Source of the DNA: Aldrovandia affinis
Taxonomy: Eukaryota > Chordata > Actinopteri > Notacanthiformes > Halosauridae
Assembly (NCBI GenBank): GCA_029706075.1
Contig: JAINUG010000037.1
Span: 2,531,127-2,595,126, forward strand
Reading direction: 5' to 3'
DNA length: 64,000 bases
Part shown: one piece after another, positions 12,321 through 24,264 of the stretch
Position numbering within the stretch: the first letter of the stretch is position 1
Layout of the letters: each line of letters opens with the position of its first letter
Program-made: the position numbers and the translations under genes
Notes under the pieces: model-generated
Seen by the model: only the letters and a program-made list of their open reading frames with translations
Told to the model about the DNA's origin: nothing
Database searches by the model: none

Positions 12321-12477
12321 TGATGCTGACACACAGCACGACCCGAGGAGAATCCTCTCACAACAGATATCTGAACTGCTCAGTCAGCCGATGCCGGCCT
12401 ATGCGTGGCATTCCAAACCGTGCTGTGCCGTGTCGAACTGGAGGGTTTACGATTGGAATACTTTTTGGCCAACGTTT

Positions 12478-12500
12478 GGGGGAAGGGGGGAGGGGAGGGG
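12478..12500 (+). other. G-quadruplex-capable G runs
   Basis: Four runs of 5, 6, 4 and 4 G separated by 2, 1 and 1 bases. Very short loops favour a stable quadruplex. It lies just upstream of, or in the 5' part of, the following SINE. Confidence 0.6.
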
Positions 12501-12730
12501 AGCCGACATGACGTTCGCTGCGCATAAGAGTGGCCCTGTAGTACCAGGTTACGGTCGACACTTGGCGAGTGCCATCTCGGAAGAGGCGTCAGGTCGCCTT
12601 CGTCACTACCGGTGGCAGGACTACGGCACCGAAATCACATTACTAGGGGGGGATTGACATAGAAATAGCGGGTCTAATTGGCTACAAATTGGGAGAAAAA
12701 TCCCATTATTTAAAGAAACAAAAATTATTT
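12501..12730 (+). repeat. SINE 3' portion, same subfamily as the 9.1 kb tail
   Basis: The ending GACTACGGCACCGAAATCAC, a seven-G run, GGATTGACATAGAAATAGCG and CTAATTGGCTACAAATTGGG parallels 9140-9248 base for base over most of its length. The upstream part (TTGGCGAGTGCCATCTCGG) resembles the middle of the SINE at 28447. The 5' limit is uncertain because it merges into the GC-rich island. Confidence 0.65.
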
Positions 12731-12899
12731 AAAAAAATTATAATAGTAATGTATTTGCAGCTTTTCATACATAGCAATCCATATGAAACAAAGAATGAGA
12801 GGAATGAACACACAGGCAGTTTAAATAACAAAAAGGCAAACTAAAAAAGACAAAAATAGGGTGAACAACAATCAGGGGAGCTAAAGGAATTGATTTGAA

Positions 12900-13160
12900 C
12901 AAAATTCGATTTGAATCTAATCGATTTCAGATTTAATTTTTCAGATTTTCCCAATTTAGTACTGGCCCGATTGACCAGCAGGGGTCGATGGTGTGCAACT
13001 AGACATGGATAACCCAGCCAAATGAATCCCTACCTCCCTGGGCGACGCTACGTCCAATTATGCATCGCCCCACGGGGCTACTGGCCACAGTTGGCACTGG
13101 CATGGTCTGGATTCGATACCAGACTGTGGGGCTCGTCCACACTCTAGAACAGTGCCTTTT
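12900..13160 (-). repeat. tRNA-derived SINE, minus strand, diverged
   Basis: Read on the minus strand it has GGTATCGAATCCAGACCATG, a B-box-like segment, then GCCCCGTGGGGCGATG, a CGTCGCCCAGGGAGG body and a TACTAAATTGGGAAAATC tail. The body resembles a SINE type I associate with salmonids and other basal teleosts. The tail is related to the AATTGGCTACCAAATTGGG endings elsewhere in this window. Confidence 0.6.
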
Positions 13161-14910
13161 AACTGGGCAGTACATTGTGGTTTCCTCAAATGAGGCATAA
13201 CTACATACTGTATCACTTTGAACGTGATGTCAACACATTAATCCAAGTTACCTTAAATACACTTGAGGGTGTATCCTGTTTTAGAGAGTAAACTGGTCCA
13301 CAGATACACATGGACTGCCAACATAATTTATCACAAAACTCTTCATGGGGAAATACTTTAGCAAATAAATTTAGCAGAGCAATTCCTTGCCCTGAATTAT
13401 TGCTGACTTGTGATAGGGGCTATTTGGCATGCAGGGGAAGGGAAAGTAATAAATTGTTCAATACCGCTATCCTCTGAAACGGGTACCAATCAAATTCTAG
13501 ACTGACATTTTTGCAGGTAGGCCCTTGACCACGTTAAGAACAGGTGACAAGTATAGTATTTACATTTTTTTCTTATGAGGCCATTGGTACTGAGCCAGAA
13601 GAGAAGCAGGCAACAGAACAGACTATGTGACTTAAGTCTGTCTGCCGCATTCAGCCAATTGAATTAAGCGGGCTGGCTGACTCTCCGTGCACCCGTTCTC
13701 ACGCTGAACGCGCTGTGGCAGTGGCAGATGGACCGAGAATCAAACCAATTTAAAACGTCTCACTTTGCCAGTTGGCATCTCGCCTGTGAACTGGGTCAGA
13801 AAAGAAACCCTTTAAATATTAAAAAACAAGCCCATTAAATGAAAGATTCAGGTTCCTTGCGCTTTTCCTCAATTGAAATATATTCAAGCGTGGACTAGGA
13901 GTGGGCTGACATTACCATGACAGAATTTTGACATGCTAGATCATATGTGCTGCGGCAGAGGTCTGATTTCATGTACACTCTTAGACTCTCTACAGACTAT
14001 AGTATTAAAAGAAAAGGTTTTGAAACACTGCTTCTGTTGCAAAAAAAAAGGATCACTAAAAGTGGATTTTCCACAGTTCTAAATGGTGTCAGCTACGGTT
14101 GCGTTTCAAAACACAGTTATAGCTGCCAATAGAAATTCACATGACAGTAAAATGCACATCTTAGCATGCTTTACCACTGAATAATTGGCCTGATGTTAGC
14201 CAAAACATTTAGTGTTCTTTAAACATTTTTGTTTTGTTTTATCTGAGCAAAGCTAGTCTTTTTGTACATGCAAGCCACATTGTCAGAGTACAATTAAAAC
14301 TTAAGATAAAATGGTTTTAGGTCAAAGTTTTAGGTAAATAAACTCTCTGACTAATTTGCATCTCATCCATACACTATTGGGGATCAGATTTGGTGATTGT
14401 TTTACATTATAAACATTGTAAAATTGTGTATAGTGAAGTAGGATCTTTTACCTTCTTAGTCAGGAGGGATACATTACAGAGATGCTTGCGAATAGCACAT
14501 TTTGCAAATACAATTTTTTGGCCTAAATAACATTACCGTGACAGACTTGAATAATGTGACAAACTTTCTCCGAAGGACTGAAGAGAGCAGTTCAATAGCA
14601 TTGCTAGCTAAGTTAACTAGATAATGTTATTGTAATGGATAAAACGTTTTACTCTTTAATTAGAACAGTTTTTTGTATTTTGTGTTGTACATTGTTGTGG
14701 ATGGCATTGTTACTATAGTAATATTATAAGCAAGTTCACTTGTAGTAGTGGTGACAGAAAGATCAGCAGCACAAACTGGTGACAACTGGCTTAGCTACGC
14801 AAAGCTGTAGCCACCTGCTTAGCTAATTCTAAAATCTTGTCCTTTTGAAATGACCTTAGGCAATCTCTTTGACAGAAATATAGCTATGAATATGTCATTT
14901 GTGCTCTAAT
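13161..14910. other. unique AT-rich DNA, no gene seen
   Basis: No mobile element or exon recognised. The small GC-richer patch near 13620-13800 is unassigned. Confidence 0.45.
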
Positions 14911-15066
14911 GGTTCTGTGTGGCTCAGTAGATAGAGCATGGTACTGACAATGCTTAGGTTGTGGGTTTCAATTCCCATTGGGACCACATACAGTATACTG
15001 AAAAATGTATGCATTCATCATTGTAAGGTGCTTTGGATAAAAGTGTCTGCTAAATGTCATATGTCA
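14911..15066 (+). repeat. tRNA-derived SINE, copy 2 (stem-loop tail family)
   Basis: Head GTGTGGCTCAGTAGATAGAGC (A box) and GGGTTTCAATTCCC (decayed B box), then GCTTTGGATAAAAGT at 15030-15044 and TGTCTGCTAAATG. The T replacing C weakens the closing stem pair to a G-U type. Same orientation and structure as the copy at 1344. Confidence 0.9.
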
Positions 15067-16594
15067 TGTTATACAGATATGGGAAGAAAGTCCTGCCGAA
15101 CAGAATATTTCAACACATTAAAAAAACACTGTTAAAAAAGGACCCTAAACATTGTTCTGAGGCATGGATACATTTGAGAGTAATTTTTTAGCAGCCTGCT
15201 AAAGGGCTGTTCAAGATTATGCCCCAGAAGAACAGCAACAGTATTATTTTGGGTAACATGCTAATATAAAAATATCCTCTTCATTTTACCAGAGTACACC
15301 TAAAAACTGTGAACAAAAAACAGACCTCCCAGACATTCAGACCATAAGCACTCACTGCTTTCCATTTACATGTTTGTGGTGGTCAGGGAAACATTTGGAG
15401 TCTCGCTGTCACTGGGGTACACAAATCCCATTTATGTGCAGGAAATTAGAGTTTGGATTGCATAAAATCGTATAAAAACTGATGTAGCTTCAATTCAAAA
15501 GGCACCGCTTGAGTGCACTTGACGGCCTGTCTGGTTGGTTGCACATTATTGGCTGAAACCACCTCCCATCTGGTTCAGCCTGGACATCAAGAGGCGAATT
15601 AGGCAAAGTCCATTCGTTTCATAGGTGGTGCACCGCTAACGTGCAGCAGGAGTCTGGTGCAAGCAGGTTGTGCCCAAAAGAGGTTAAAGCGTTGCGCTGT
15701 GGTCACAATCTTCAGTGCAGTGCAATGCAAATATATCTTTCAGGCCAGCATTACAGCATGATAAGTACTAAAGCAAGGAGGCAAGCAGGAATGATCCTCC
15801 TACGATCAAAACAGCATATTTCAGAGGGTGGGATTCCTGTATTACTTGTGAGATATGATTGACCTGCAAATAAGACCATAATGCACTCATGATGGAAACT
15901 ATGTATGAATCCCATCATCCAACAATACACATTGGGGAAATGAGGTCAAAAAGTATTTGAAAAAAGAATAAATACATTTATCTACTGTTTCTAAGGACAG
16001 TGAGATGTTTCAATGTCTCAGCGATGTCCTAAAACCAGGGTCAGATGCCTAGCGTTCACAGCATACATTCCTGAATAAATTCAGTGTCCACTCAAGCAAG
16101 AACTGTTCTGGGCACACAGCTGAAATGTGAGGAAAGGCACTGTGCAAGGCTTGCAGCAATGCAAATTATATATAAAATAGCATGAGCAAAAAGTACAGGG
16201 AAATGTCAACTGTATCCTCCCATACTGACCCTAAAAAATCTGGATGTAAAGGCCAAATATTCCACATTGTTATCCACATAGAATGAATAATACTCTTAAA
16301 GCATTGCTGATGGGCAGAGGGAATCTTAGGGTGCCATGGAAACATACACCTTTCAAACACATCTCATCCAAGGACCTAAACAAGGGGGGACAAGTTTACG
16401 ACACCAGTATGATTTTAAAGAAATGTAATTTTTTTACCTGCAGCAAATTTTGAGTGGGCCTTAAAAGCACGCCTCCCTTGACTCCCCTCAATATCCACAC
16501 TTAATTGGGCATCGGGAACCTTTTCATCCCACAAAAAGCTGCTCCTTGCAATAAATCAAACTGTCAGTCACACCACATATCTAATATTCCTCCG
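15067..16594. other. unique AT-rich DNA, no gene seen
   Basis: No recognisable repeat, exon or RNA gene. Frames are at most 73 codons and lack family signatures. Confidence 0.45.
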
Positions 16595-16845
16595 TTTCCC
16601 AGGGCCCCTGATTAATGGGCCGAACTGCTTTTATCACAGTGCCATATGTGGAGCGGAATTAATTAAGCTCGTCACCACATTCAGATGGACCTCACACCTC
16701 TCCCGCTTCCTGCGGTCTGCGTGTATTGGAAATGTAGACACCATTTGTAAATATGGAGGGAACGGTGATGGAATTCATGCAGTACAACACACCAACGATC
16801 GGTACCTAGGGACCGCCATCTCATCAGATATTTAGTAACCTCAGG
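16595..16845. promoter_or_regulatory. candidate conserved non-coding element
   Basis: Unique block with CTGATTAATGGGCC, TTATCACAG and GGAATTAATTAAGCTCG, a dense set of homeodomain-like and GATA-like sites, and no open frame of note. The enhancer role is inferred from composition only. Confidence 0.25.
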
Positions 16846-18050
16846 GTGAGCATTTACAGTGCATGCCTTCTTTAATTGATCAGCCCAACATGATTTCCCC
16901 GATCCCTCTTAATTATTCTAGTAAATTAAATATACTTTTGAAAAAAAAATTTGATGCAGTAACTTAATGGACTTAATTTGTGGCCATAACGCCTCGTTAT
17001 GTACATATACACATAAACTGGAGATTATTGTGCATGAGTTTATCATACAGTTATGCAGATTTGCTCACCATTACACTACGTTCAATTACATTAAATACAG
17101 CAAACCTGCTTTATGTAAATATTGAAGACCATGTGATGCTGAAAACTTGTTCTTAAACTTAAGAAATAATTGTATTGATTGGATGATCCTGTCTAATAAG
17201 CACAGGGGTTACAATCATTTTAGTTTGTAACGCCATAACATGGAAAACAGCATGAATAGACTGACTAAGCACTGTGTGCATTAACTCCAGGAGCCTTGTT
17301 GTTGTGGTAGCGTCCTTCAATGTGCATTAATGTATACACATATAAATTAGCTATGTTATATGACACCAGGTTAGTCTCCAATAGTGCATTATCACATTCT
17401 ATGTTATGTATTAATCAAATCACATTACATACATACAGTATATTAATCAAACCACAACTGTATATGAGTAGAACTAGTACAATAATAAAAACCTAATTTC
17501 AAATATGTAAATGATTGAGGAAATTAGGTGGTTAGGGCTCACATTTCTGAACGGAACAGTAGATCTTATCCAGTACAATATTCTGCACTATCCCTGTCTG
17601 ATTAATCTTAAAATAATCCTGTAGATTTGCCAATGAGCTTTAAATAGCATTGTGTGTGTGTGTGTGTGTGTATTTATATAAATATCTTACTGAAGCACAT
17701 CTTGGCTGTTGTTTGAGCAAGGAGAGCATTCATTCCCCTGTGAGACACTCACAACAACAACAAAAAAGCTCTCCACAGAACGAGGCAAGGATAAGAGCGA
17801 TGCTTTAATGGAGTCCTGCCTCTCTGCTGTGGGAGCAATGGCTTAACGCTCAAACCCCTATAAATGAATCTGATCTGTTTTTTTCTTCCAGTGACATATA
17901 CAACCAAGCATTACATGGGGGAAATGACTTTAGATTACAGGCAAGCTTTAGGATAATAAGAGCTTGTATTTAGCGTCGGTCTCATTACTGTCAAAACTGG
18001 CTTCAGGATCTCTGGTGAATTCGTCTACACCGGCTATTACAGCCGTTTAA
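16846..18050. other. unique AT-rich DNA with a (GT)n microsatellite
   Basis: A (TG)11 tract lies at 17650-17672. The rest is AT-rich and unique, with an A9 run near 16940. No gene is seen. Confidence 0.5.
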
Positions 18051-18430
18051 AAAACACAGAAGCGGGGGGGCAGTGGATAGCGTAGCGGTCTAACACACCG
18101 TATCTTGGCTGGTCCGATATGAGCGTGGCTGCCCATCAGGGACGTGGTTCGAAACCCGTCTCTGCCCTGGCCATTAGCCCCAATCGGGGCCGGCATTAGG
18201 CTGTCCGCCCCAGGGGGAGGGTGAGCTGGCATGGGTTCGTCGAGGAGCAGAAGGGCGTCCGTGGTCAGGTTCAGTCGAGGAGGAGTTGGCTGGTTACCCG
18301 GAGGACGGGCGGAGGACTCGTGGGGGAGGGTGAATTGAGATAAATTTAGGGTATAATTGGCAACAAAATTTGGAGAAAAACAGGGAAAAATTTGAAACTA
18401 TAAATTAAAAGAAAAATGTAAAACACAGAA
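18051..18430 (+). repeat. full-length tRNA-derived SINE with 11-bp target duplications
   Basis: The SINE body (18062-18419, about 358 bp) is flanked by identical copies of AAAACACAGAA at 18051-18061 and 18420-18430, which fixes its limits. The head carries CAGTGGATAGCGTAGCGGTC (A box) and GTGGTTCGAAACCC (B box). The middle has a CCCCAGGGGGAGGG segment and GA-rich spacer. The tail GGGTATAATTGGCAACAAAA ends A-rich. A second copy with the same order is at 28447. Confidence 0.88.
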
Positions 18431-20555
18431 ACAGTGTGTTGAGCAGTGAGGTGAGATTGAAGCCCCTGTTTGCGCTGGTTCATATCCAGGATCTGCCACA
18501 CCTTAATTAGCACGTATAGCCCCAGGCACATGCAGCAATTTGTAGCAGGCACTGGAAGAATGGAGTGAGGTGTTTTTAGGGAAAATATCTGGAGTGGCCG
18601 TAATGATAAATGCGAAAGATTGAGTTCTTTGCATGACATTGCCATGCTTAATCAGAAAATGTGTGCTGGGCAGAACATTTCTCATCCTTTTCTCATGATG
18701 AGTGCAACATCACAAACCACCCACATATCAGGAGCTCTGCGGGTATACTGAGTGCAACTTGCAGGCATCGGCATTGGATATTTATGGCAGGAAGCAATAT
18801 TGGCACAACAGACCTCAGGAAAATGCATATTTACAGCTGCTTTGTCAGTGTTTAGAATTGAATAAAAATGTTAACAGGCAAAACCACTAAACTTTCATTT
18901 TGGAATTAAACAACCCAAAAAAAAGATATATTTTGCAGAATTCTCTCTGTGTAGAAGTGTCATGGACTCAAGTGCCATAGAGTTAGGTTGATAATTGGTT
19001 GATAGTTGGAGTTATGTTGATACATTGTAATGCAGGTGCACAAAAGCTGAGGGTGTATTTCTGTATGATGAACACCATGGTCACACAACAGCTCAACTGT
19101 AAGGCGTAAGATGGAGGGGTCCAGCTGCAGCCCTGTTAATTGTGGACTTGCTAATGAACAAGCAGTGTACCATCTGGAGAAAAGAAAAAGTAAATTAATG
19201 TCACTGTGGTTAGCAGCACAATATATTTCAGTAACAGTAATAGATTTGAACATTTTTAACCATTAAAACCACACAGCAGCCCTGCCTAAAATATCTTGAG
19301 ATTGTTCAAGTTGTCAAAGGCTTGTGATTCAGATCGTGAACAGCGGGAGGACGGCCTGGTGTGAAAACACGTCACTTTTTGCAGCTGTGCGTCAGTGTGT
19401 GTTCCCACGCCTGCCGCGGAGGAAGTGTTCCTGAAGAGCGATAACGAAATGCTTCCTTGGTAAGGGGCTCCTGCCTCTGAGTCACCCTCTACCCCCAACC
19501 CTCCTAATGCAAGGACCCCATATGCTGCAGCCCCACCTACTGTGCCTACCCAACCTTTCCCCTGCTAAGAGCTGTTATAACCATGGCGTTATAATGTCCA
19601 GGGTGCTTCAGAGTCCTCCTGGCAGTCTGGACCGGCACTGCCAAGCTCCTTGTCATTGTACACCCGGAAATACCTACTGTATATGGGACTGACGTCGATA
19701 ACATTGCATTTCGACTACTTTTTAAAAGACGTGCATCCATGCCTGCAAGGTGGATAGAGTAGGCCAGTTTCACGGAGGCAACTTAGAGCCCCATTAAAAT
19801 GACACTCTGGGACGAGTCGGAAGCCCTGTCCTCACAGGACTTATAGAAGCTGACACCTTTCCCGGTCGTGCGTCTCTGTCGAAATCCTGCAGCCTCTGCC
19901 GAGGGGGTGCTTCCTGGGATGGTTTTTCACAACCGGCGTGTGGAAGCAGTGTTTGAGATAATGACGGATCCTATTAAAATAAACCAGGAGAAAGGGCATT
20001 AATTTTACAACGCAGTCTTGAAATCTTTCCCCGGTATTCAATACTTTTTTTTATTTTATTTTTTCCTCAGCTCAGCTTTCCACTGTCTTCTCCACTGTCA
20101 ACGTAATGGAGACGAATGGTGTGCGATTCTGTGTGTGGTGTCTACCGGATGAGACTGCCCCTGCCGTTTGTCCGGGAACTCTTGTTATGGTTTTATGAGT
20201 CTAGTCATTTGAAATGCCCTGTGATAAGGTGTAAGATGAATGCATCGGTACTGTAGCTCTTTTATCTACACAGCACCCACCACGTCTTCCTTCCCCTTCC
20301 CTGCGATCAATGAGACAAATAACATTTAGCCTCAATCATCTTACCTATTCTAGCCCATTGCTCAAAGGGCACTGTCAACTTAACAATTATCAGAAGGCTA
20401 TCTCAGTTTTCATTAGTGTGAGTCTAATTTGATTTTTAAATTAGTTTGAATTAATAACCACTTGAAAATGGACCCAAGGCTTTATGCTGTATATAGTTGG
20501 GTGCAAATAAAGCACACACTAAGACGTCAGTGTGCCCTTGAAGACTGGTGTACAA
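18431..20555. other. unique DNA, no gene seen
   Basis: Includes a moderately CpG-rich stretch at 19320-19960 with short overlapping frames on both strands, and a T-rich run near 20045. No exon or repeat family is recognised. Confidence 0.45.
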
Positions 20556-20945
20556 ACGCTTGGTACAGCATATCCAACCAATCTCTTTCCCTGGAATTTA
20601 CATTCGAATCACCATACTGTAAAGCAAGTGCCTTTTCAATCTGTGCTGCGGTAAATTATGAGTGTAATTCATTGCTTGTTAATTTAGTAGTAATTCAACT
20701 TGACCCTGCCTTCCAGCCCGGTTCCATCAGTAGTGATTCTTCTGTGTCAGTTGATTGCAGGTTGTTCCCTTTAACTTGTACCCTTCCGTTAATGCGTTTG
20801 ATCTGGCTCCGAGACGCGGTGGTCTTTAGCCTTTATCTCCCCTTCATGAGTTACCTGCGAAAAGGTCATTGGGAACAGGGCCATGTGGTGCCATTAGATG
20901 ACTCTGTGAGTAATTTCAGCAGGCCGAATGAAATGCGAATTTGAT
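20556..20945. promoter_or_regulatory. unique block with 160-codon open frame, more likely non-coding conserved element
   Basis: The longest frame in this part (20462-20944, plus) starts at a non-ATG codon and encodes no recognisable domain; its hydrophobic and Cys content looks like chance. The DNA contains TTAATTTAGTAGTAATTC, CATTAGATG and several other homeodomain-like sites and is not repetitive. A regulatory element is the more likely reading, but neither is proven. Confidence 0.22.
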
Positions 20946-22526
20946 TTACCTTACTTTCACGGTCAGTGTTGCACGCAGTGAGTGAAAACCAATTTGACAG
21001 CACCGTTGAACGGGCTGCGCCTTATTCCTCTTCCTCAACGCTTTTGTCTCTGTGCCTCAGTGGCATCTGCAAACAGTTTCCTCGGATATTGTGCTGTTCC
21101 TCAGCGTCCCTTCCCCCTGTCACCGTCACACCACATTAAACCAGGAAAACATAGACTACCTATGCAACACAACTGAGCGTTCCTTCACAGTCCGTGCACC
21201 CCATCGGCATACATCTTTAACGTGGGCCTTCAGTCAGCATTAATAACTGCACTGTACATATCGCTCAACTGTACATACCAAATGAATAGCCTCAGCCTGC
21301 ATCTTAGCAATGTGTGTCTTGATAACCAGATGATGTACATTCTTACTCTCGCCAAAAGCCCCTCACTGAAATGTGTCCCAAGTGTGAAATGTATAAGTAT
21401 TCTGTTGTCATTTACAAAAGCCAATTAATTTAAGGCTATTAGGAGTGCAGAAAAACCCGGCCTCGGGGACTCTGCAGCATTCAGCCGCCTGTTTCTGTGG
21501 AAGCTGTTCGCTCCTGACACAGGACACTGTAATGAAGAAATATCATCTCAGAGGCGGCAGGAGAAGTCGCTGCTGTCCCCTGACAACCCATTTTCAGCAT
21601 GCCTACCTTCTGTCACAGCTCGCTTCCTCACAAGGCACCGGGCTGAAGTGCAGGGGAGCGGAGGGTAGGAGGCGCGGCGCGCGTGGAACCAGAGACCCAT
21701 AGAGACGCGTCGAATTGAGCTGTCGTTCCGTACCTCGGAAACCGCACTGAGGGAGCCCTTCAGTCATTGCTTCGTCAGTAAGGAGTGCAAGGCTTGTCAC
21801 ATTTCAGAGTCGCCGACGCTATAGCTGAATTGATGTTAAATAGTGAGCATTAGCCAGTGACGATCAGGTGATCGATAAGTGGCGTTTCAAGTTGAGCGCT
21901 GTACCACCGTCAGTGCTGTAGGCAAGGCAAGCAAACCTGTTTGTGTAATGTGTTCCATGTATTTGTCTAAGGTCATTAGCAGCTGGAAGACTGTTATACC
22001 CATTTTTCAACACAAAAAGTCTCATTCTCAGCAGGGAATGCAAACGAATTTGGCTCTCTCTTTTTCAAAAAGGGATGTTGGAATTGTGGGAAATAAATCT
22101 CAATTCACATCCTTGTGAAATTTCTTCTGTTGACTTTTTGTACTCATATTGTATGTCACTGTAGAGCTCTTCCTACAGTATCGCCATAGTGACATAACTA
22201 TTAAAAGAAAAAATAACCTGAGATCCGATTTAAAGGATACGGTAACACAAATGTGCTGCAGTGAGTTTCGAATCTGTGTAAATAAATTTTTAAGTTCAAT
22301 GGCATTGGATGCTTTAAGCTAATGTGGCACTAAAATACATTCAATTTGCAGGGCTCTTTAAAATAGAGGCATTTTCAATTAAAGGATGTGTAGACATAAC
22401 CCCCTAGCATCAATTGCCTGCGCATTACTCATGTTGTGTGTGATTTCTAACCTGTCATGCTAAGATTTAGCCCTCTTAATCCGTTTTGCCTGTCTTGAGA
22501 GAACACACTTGTTTTTCTACCAGCAT
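20946..22526. other. unique DNA, no gene seen
   Basis: A GC-richer patch at 21450-21740 gives overlapping frames on both strands, judged compositional. No repeat family is recognised. Confidence 0.45.
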
Positions 22527-22762
22527 CAGTGCTTAATTTGTGCCGGGGCTAGCAGATGTCAAGAATCGGATTTTGCAAATGTCTTACTCAGAATCAGAGC
22601 CCCGGGCTAATAAATATCTAAAGTGCGACAACAATGCGTATTTTAAACTGGTATTAAACAACGTTACGTCCAGTGAACATTACAAATGTAAATGCGGGGG
22701 GGCGTGTGGTTGGGTGAGGCGAGTTGAGCCCCGGCATCTCTTATTTTACAAATTAAGCACTG
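22527..22762. repeat. inverted-repeat element, arms in opposite orientation
   Basis: The left arm CAGTGCTTAATTTGT plus GCCGGGGCT (22527-22550) matches the reverse complement of the right arm (22727-22762), which holds the same two segments separated by 12 extra bases. About 176 bp lie between. The arrangement fits a small inverted-repeat transposon or two opposed copies of one short repeat. No clear target duplication was found. Confidence 0.55.
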
Positions 22763-22901
22763 ACCAGCATAATATGTGTGCATCCACACCAATTAACCTT
22801 TCTTTCATTCAGAAATGACTTTGGTACCTACAAGGATAACCAATGAAAATTCATGATCTAAAAACATTATTAAGCCATACAATTCTCAGGAATCCTTTAT
22901 C

Positions 22902-22929
22902 CTATATATATATATACTGTATATATGCC

Positions 22930-22968
<39 letters not shown>
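22902..22968. repeat. (AT)n microsatellite
   Basis: Alternating AT tract interrupted once by ACTGT and once by GCCATTT. It abuts the 3' end of the minus-strand SINE that starts at 22969, whose ATGCCATTTA end is repeated inside the tract at 22926-22935. Confidence 0.85.
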
Positions 22969-22972
<4 letters not shown>

Positions 22973-23111
22973 ATTTAGCGGACACTTTTATCCAAAGCAA
23001 CTTACAGTAGTGAATGCATACATTTTTCTGTATATGTGGTCCCAGTGGGAATCAAACCCACAACCTAAGCATTGCCAAAGCCACGCTCTACCTACTGAGC
23101 CACACAGAACC
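22969..23111 (-). repeat. tRNA-derived SINE, copy 3 (stem-loop tail family), minus strand
   Basis: Read on minus: GGTTCTGTGTGGCTCAGTAGG (A box region, first part), GGGTTTGATTCCC (B box), a GTATGCATTCACTACTG spacer, then GCTTTGGATAAAAGT and GTCCGCTAAATGGC. It has the same structure as copies 1, 2 and 4. Its 3' end runs directly into the AT microsatellite, suggesting the microsatellite grew from the SINE tail. Confidence 0.9.
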
Positions 23112-24264
23112 ACAACCTCACAGCCAACTGGCTTTAAAAGACCATTTTTGTTGTTTCGTGAGAAAATAAAGCCCAGAATGAGTGTTTAGATGTAAATGCA
23201 AATGTTTCAGGATGTATCAGTGTTGTACAACATTAAGGCGCGTTCATTCCAGATAGTAGTCCACCAGTAGGTTGGTTTAAGAAGAATCCATTACCTGTGG
23301 GTGTGGTTAGGGTTTGCTTTCATTATGGCCAGCAAGAACAACCACTTTTTTCTCTTTAATACTGGTGTAGATTCAAACTGTCCAAATGCTTGGCAAGCAC
23401 AATGAATTTTCGGGACATTGCGTTACTGTAAAGGAATAGAAAAATAACAAAGTGGGGGTGCTGATTATATTGTTGAGCTGATATTGGTTGAGCATATCCA
23501 TATTTTATGCAGGATAATTAAAATAACTAAGCAAGAGAAATCTGAATTTCTTTTAAATAACTATATGTATCTTACATATTTTGACAGGTACAGAGACGGT
23601 CTCTCGCTCATTTAAGTGCATTGAACCACATCTTACAAGTACAGGGCTAAAATTACATTGAACTGCTTAGTCTTGTGTTGACGGTCAACCTTAAGCGAAA
23701 GGGGGAATTTATCATCTGGCTTGATATTAGCAAGACATTGCTTTCCTTATTCATTAGCAGTTGGTAAATATAGAAAACTGAATTTGACATTTTAAATATT
23801 TGGTGAGGTCTCAATAAGGCTGTGTCTTTGTTGTAATGAAAACAGTTTTAATTGCTATTTACCTGTCTAGCAACAGAACTGGTAACATTTTGTGGCATTT
23901 GTGGTGTTTGTGGAATAGTGTTTAACAGCAAAGGCATACGCTGTAATATTGGGCTTCATAGAAAACAACATCCATTAGGTATTTCATAAAATATGAATGT
24001 AAAATACATATCATGGGGTAAATTAATAAAAGTACAGCACCACCAATGATCAATTATGTTTGGGTACCCCTAGAGAACTATTAATGTTTCAAATAACAGT
24101 CCTTGGTGCCCTTTCAATGTTCAGTGAGCATTAGTTATCAAGCTATCAACAAAGCAATAATCTCACTATAACAAGTTTAAGTCGATTAGTTTGAAGTGCA
24201 GTGGAATCAGTTAGAAACATGTTCATTAACCTTCTCAACTCAAAGAGAGTACTAAAGTAGATCT
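23112..24264. other. unique AT-rich DNA, no gene seen
   Basis: No mobile element, exon or RNA gene recognised in this AT-rich stretch. Confidence 0.45.

Noticed and set aside
20462..20944. 160-codon plus-strand open frame
   Set aside because: No ATG start at the beginning of the frame, no recognisable domain, and homeodomain-like sites in the DNA; treated as a possible regulatory block.
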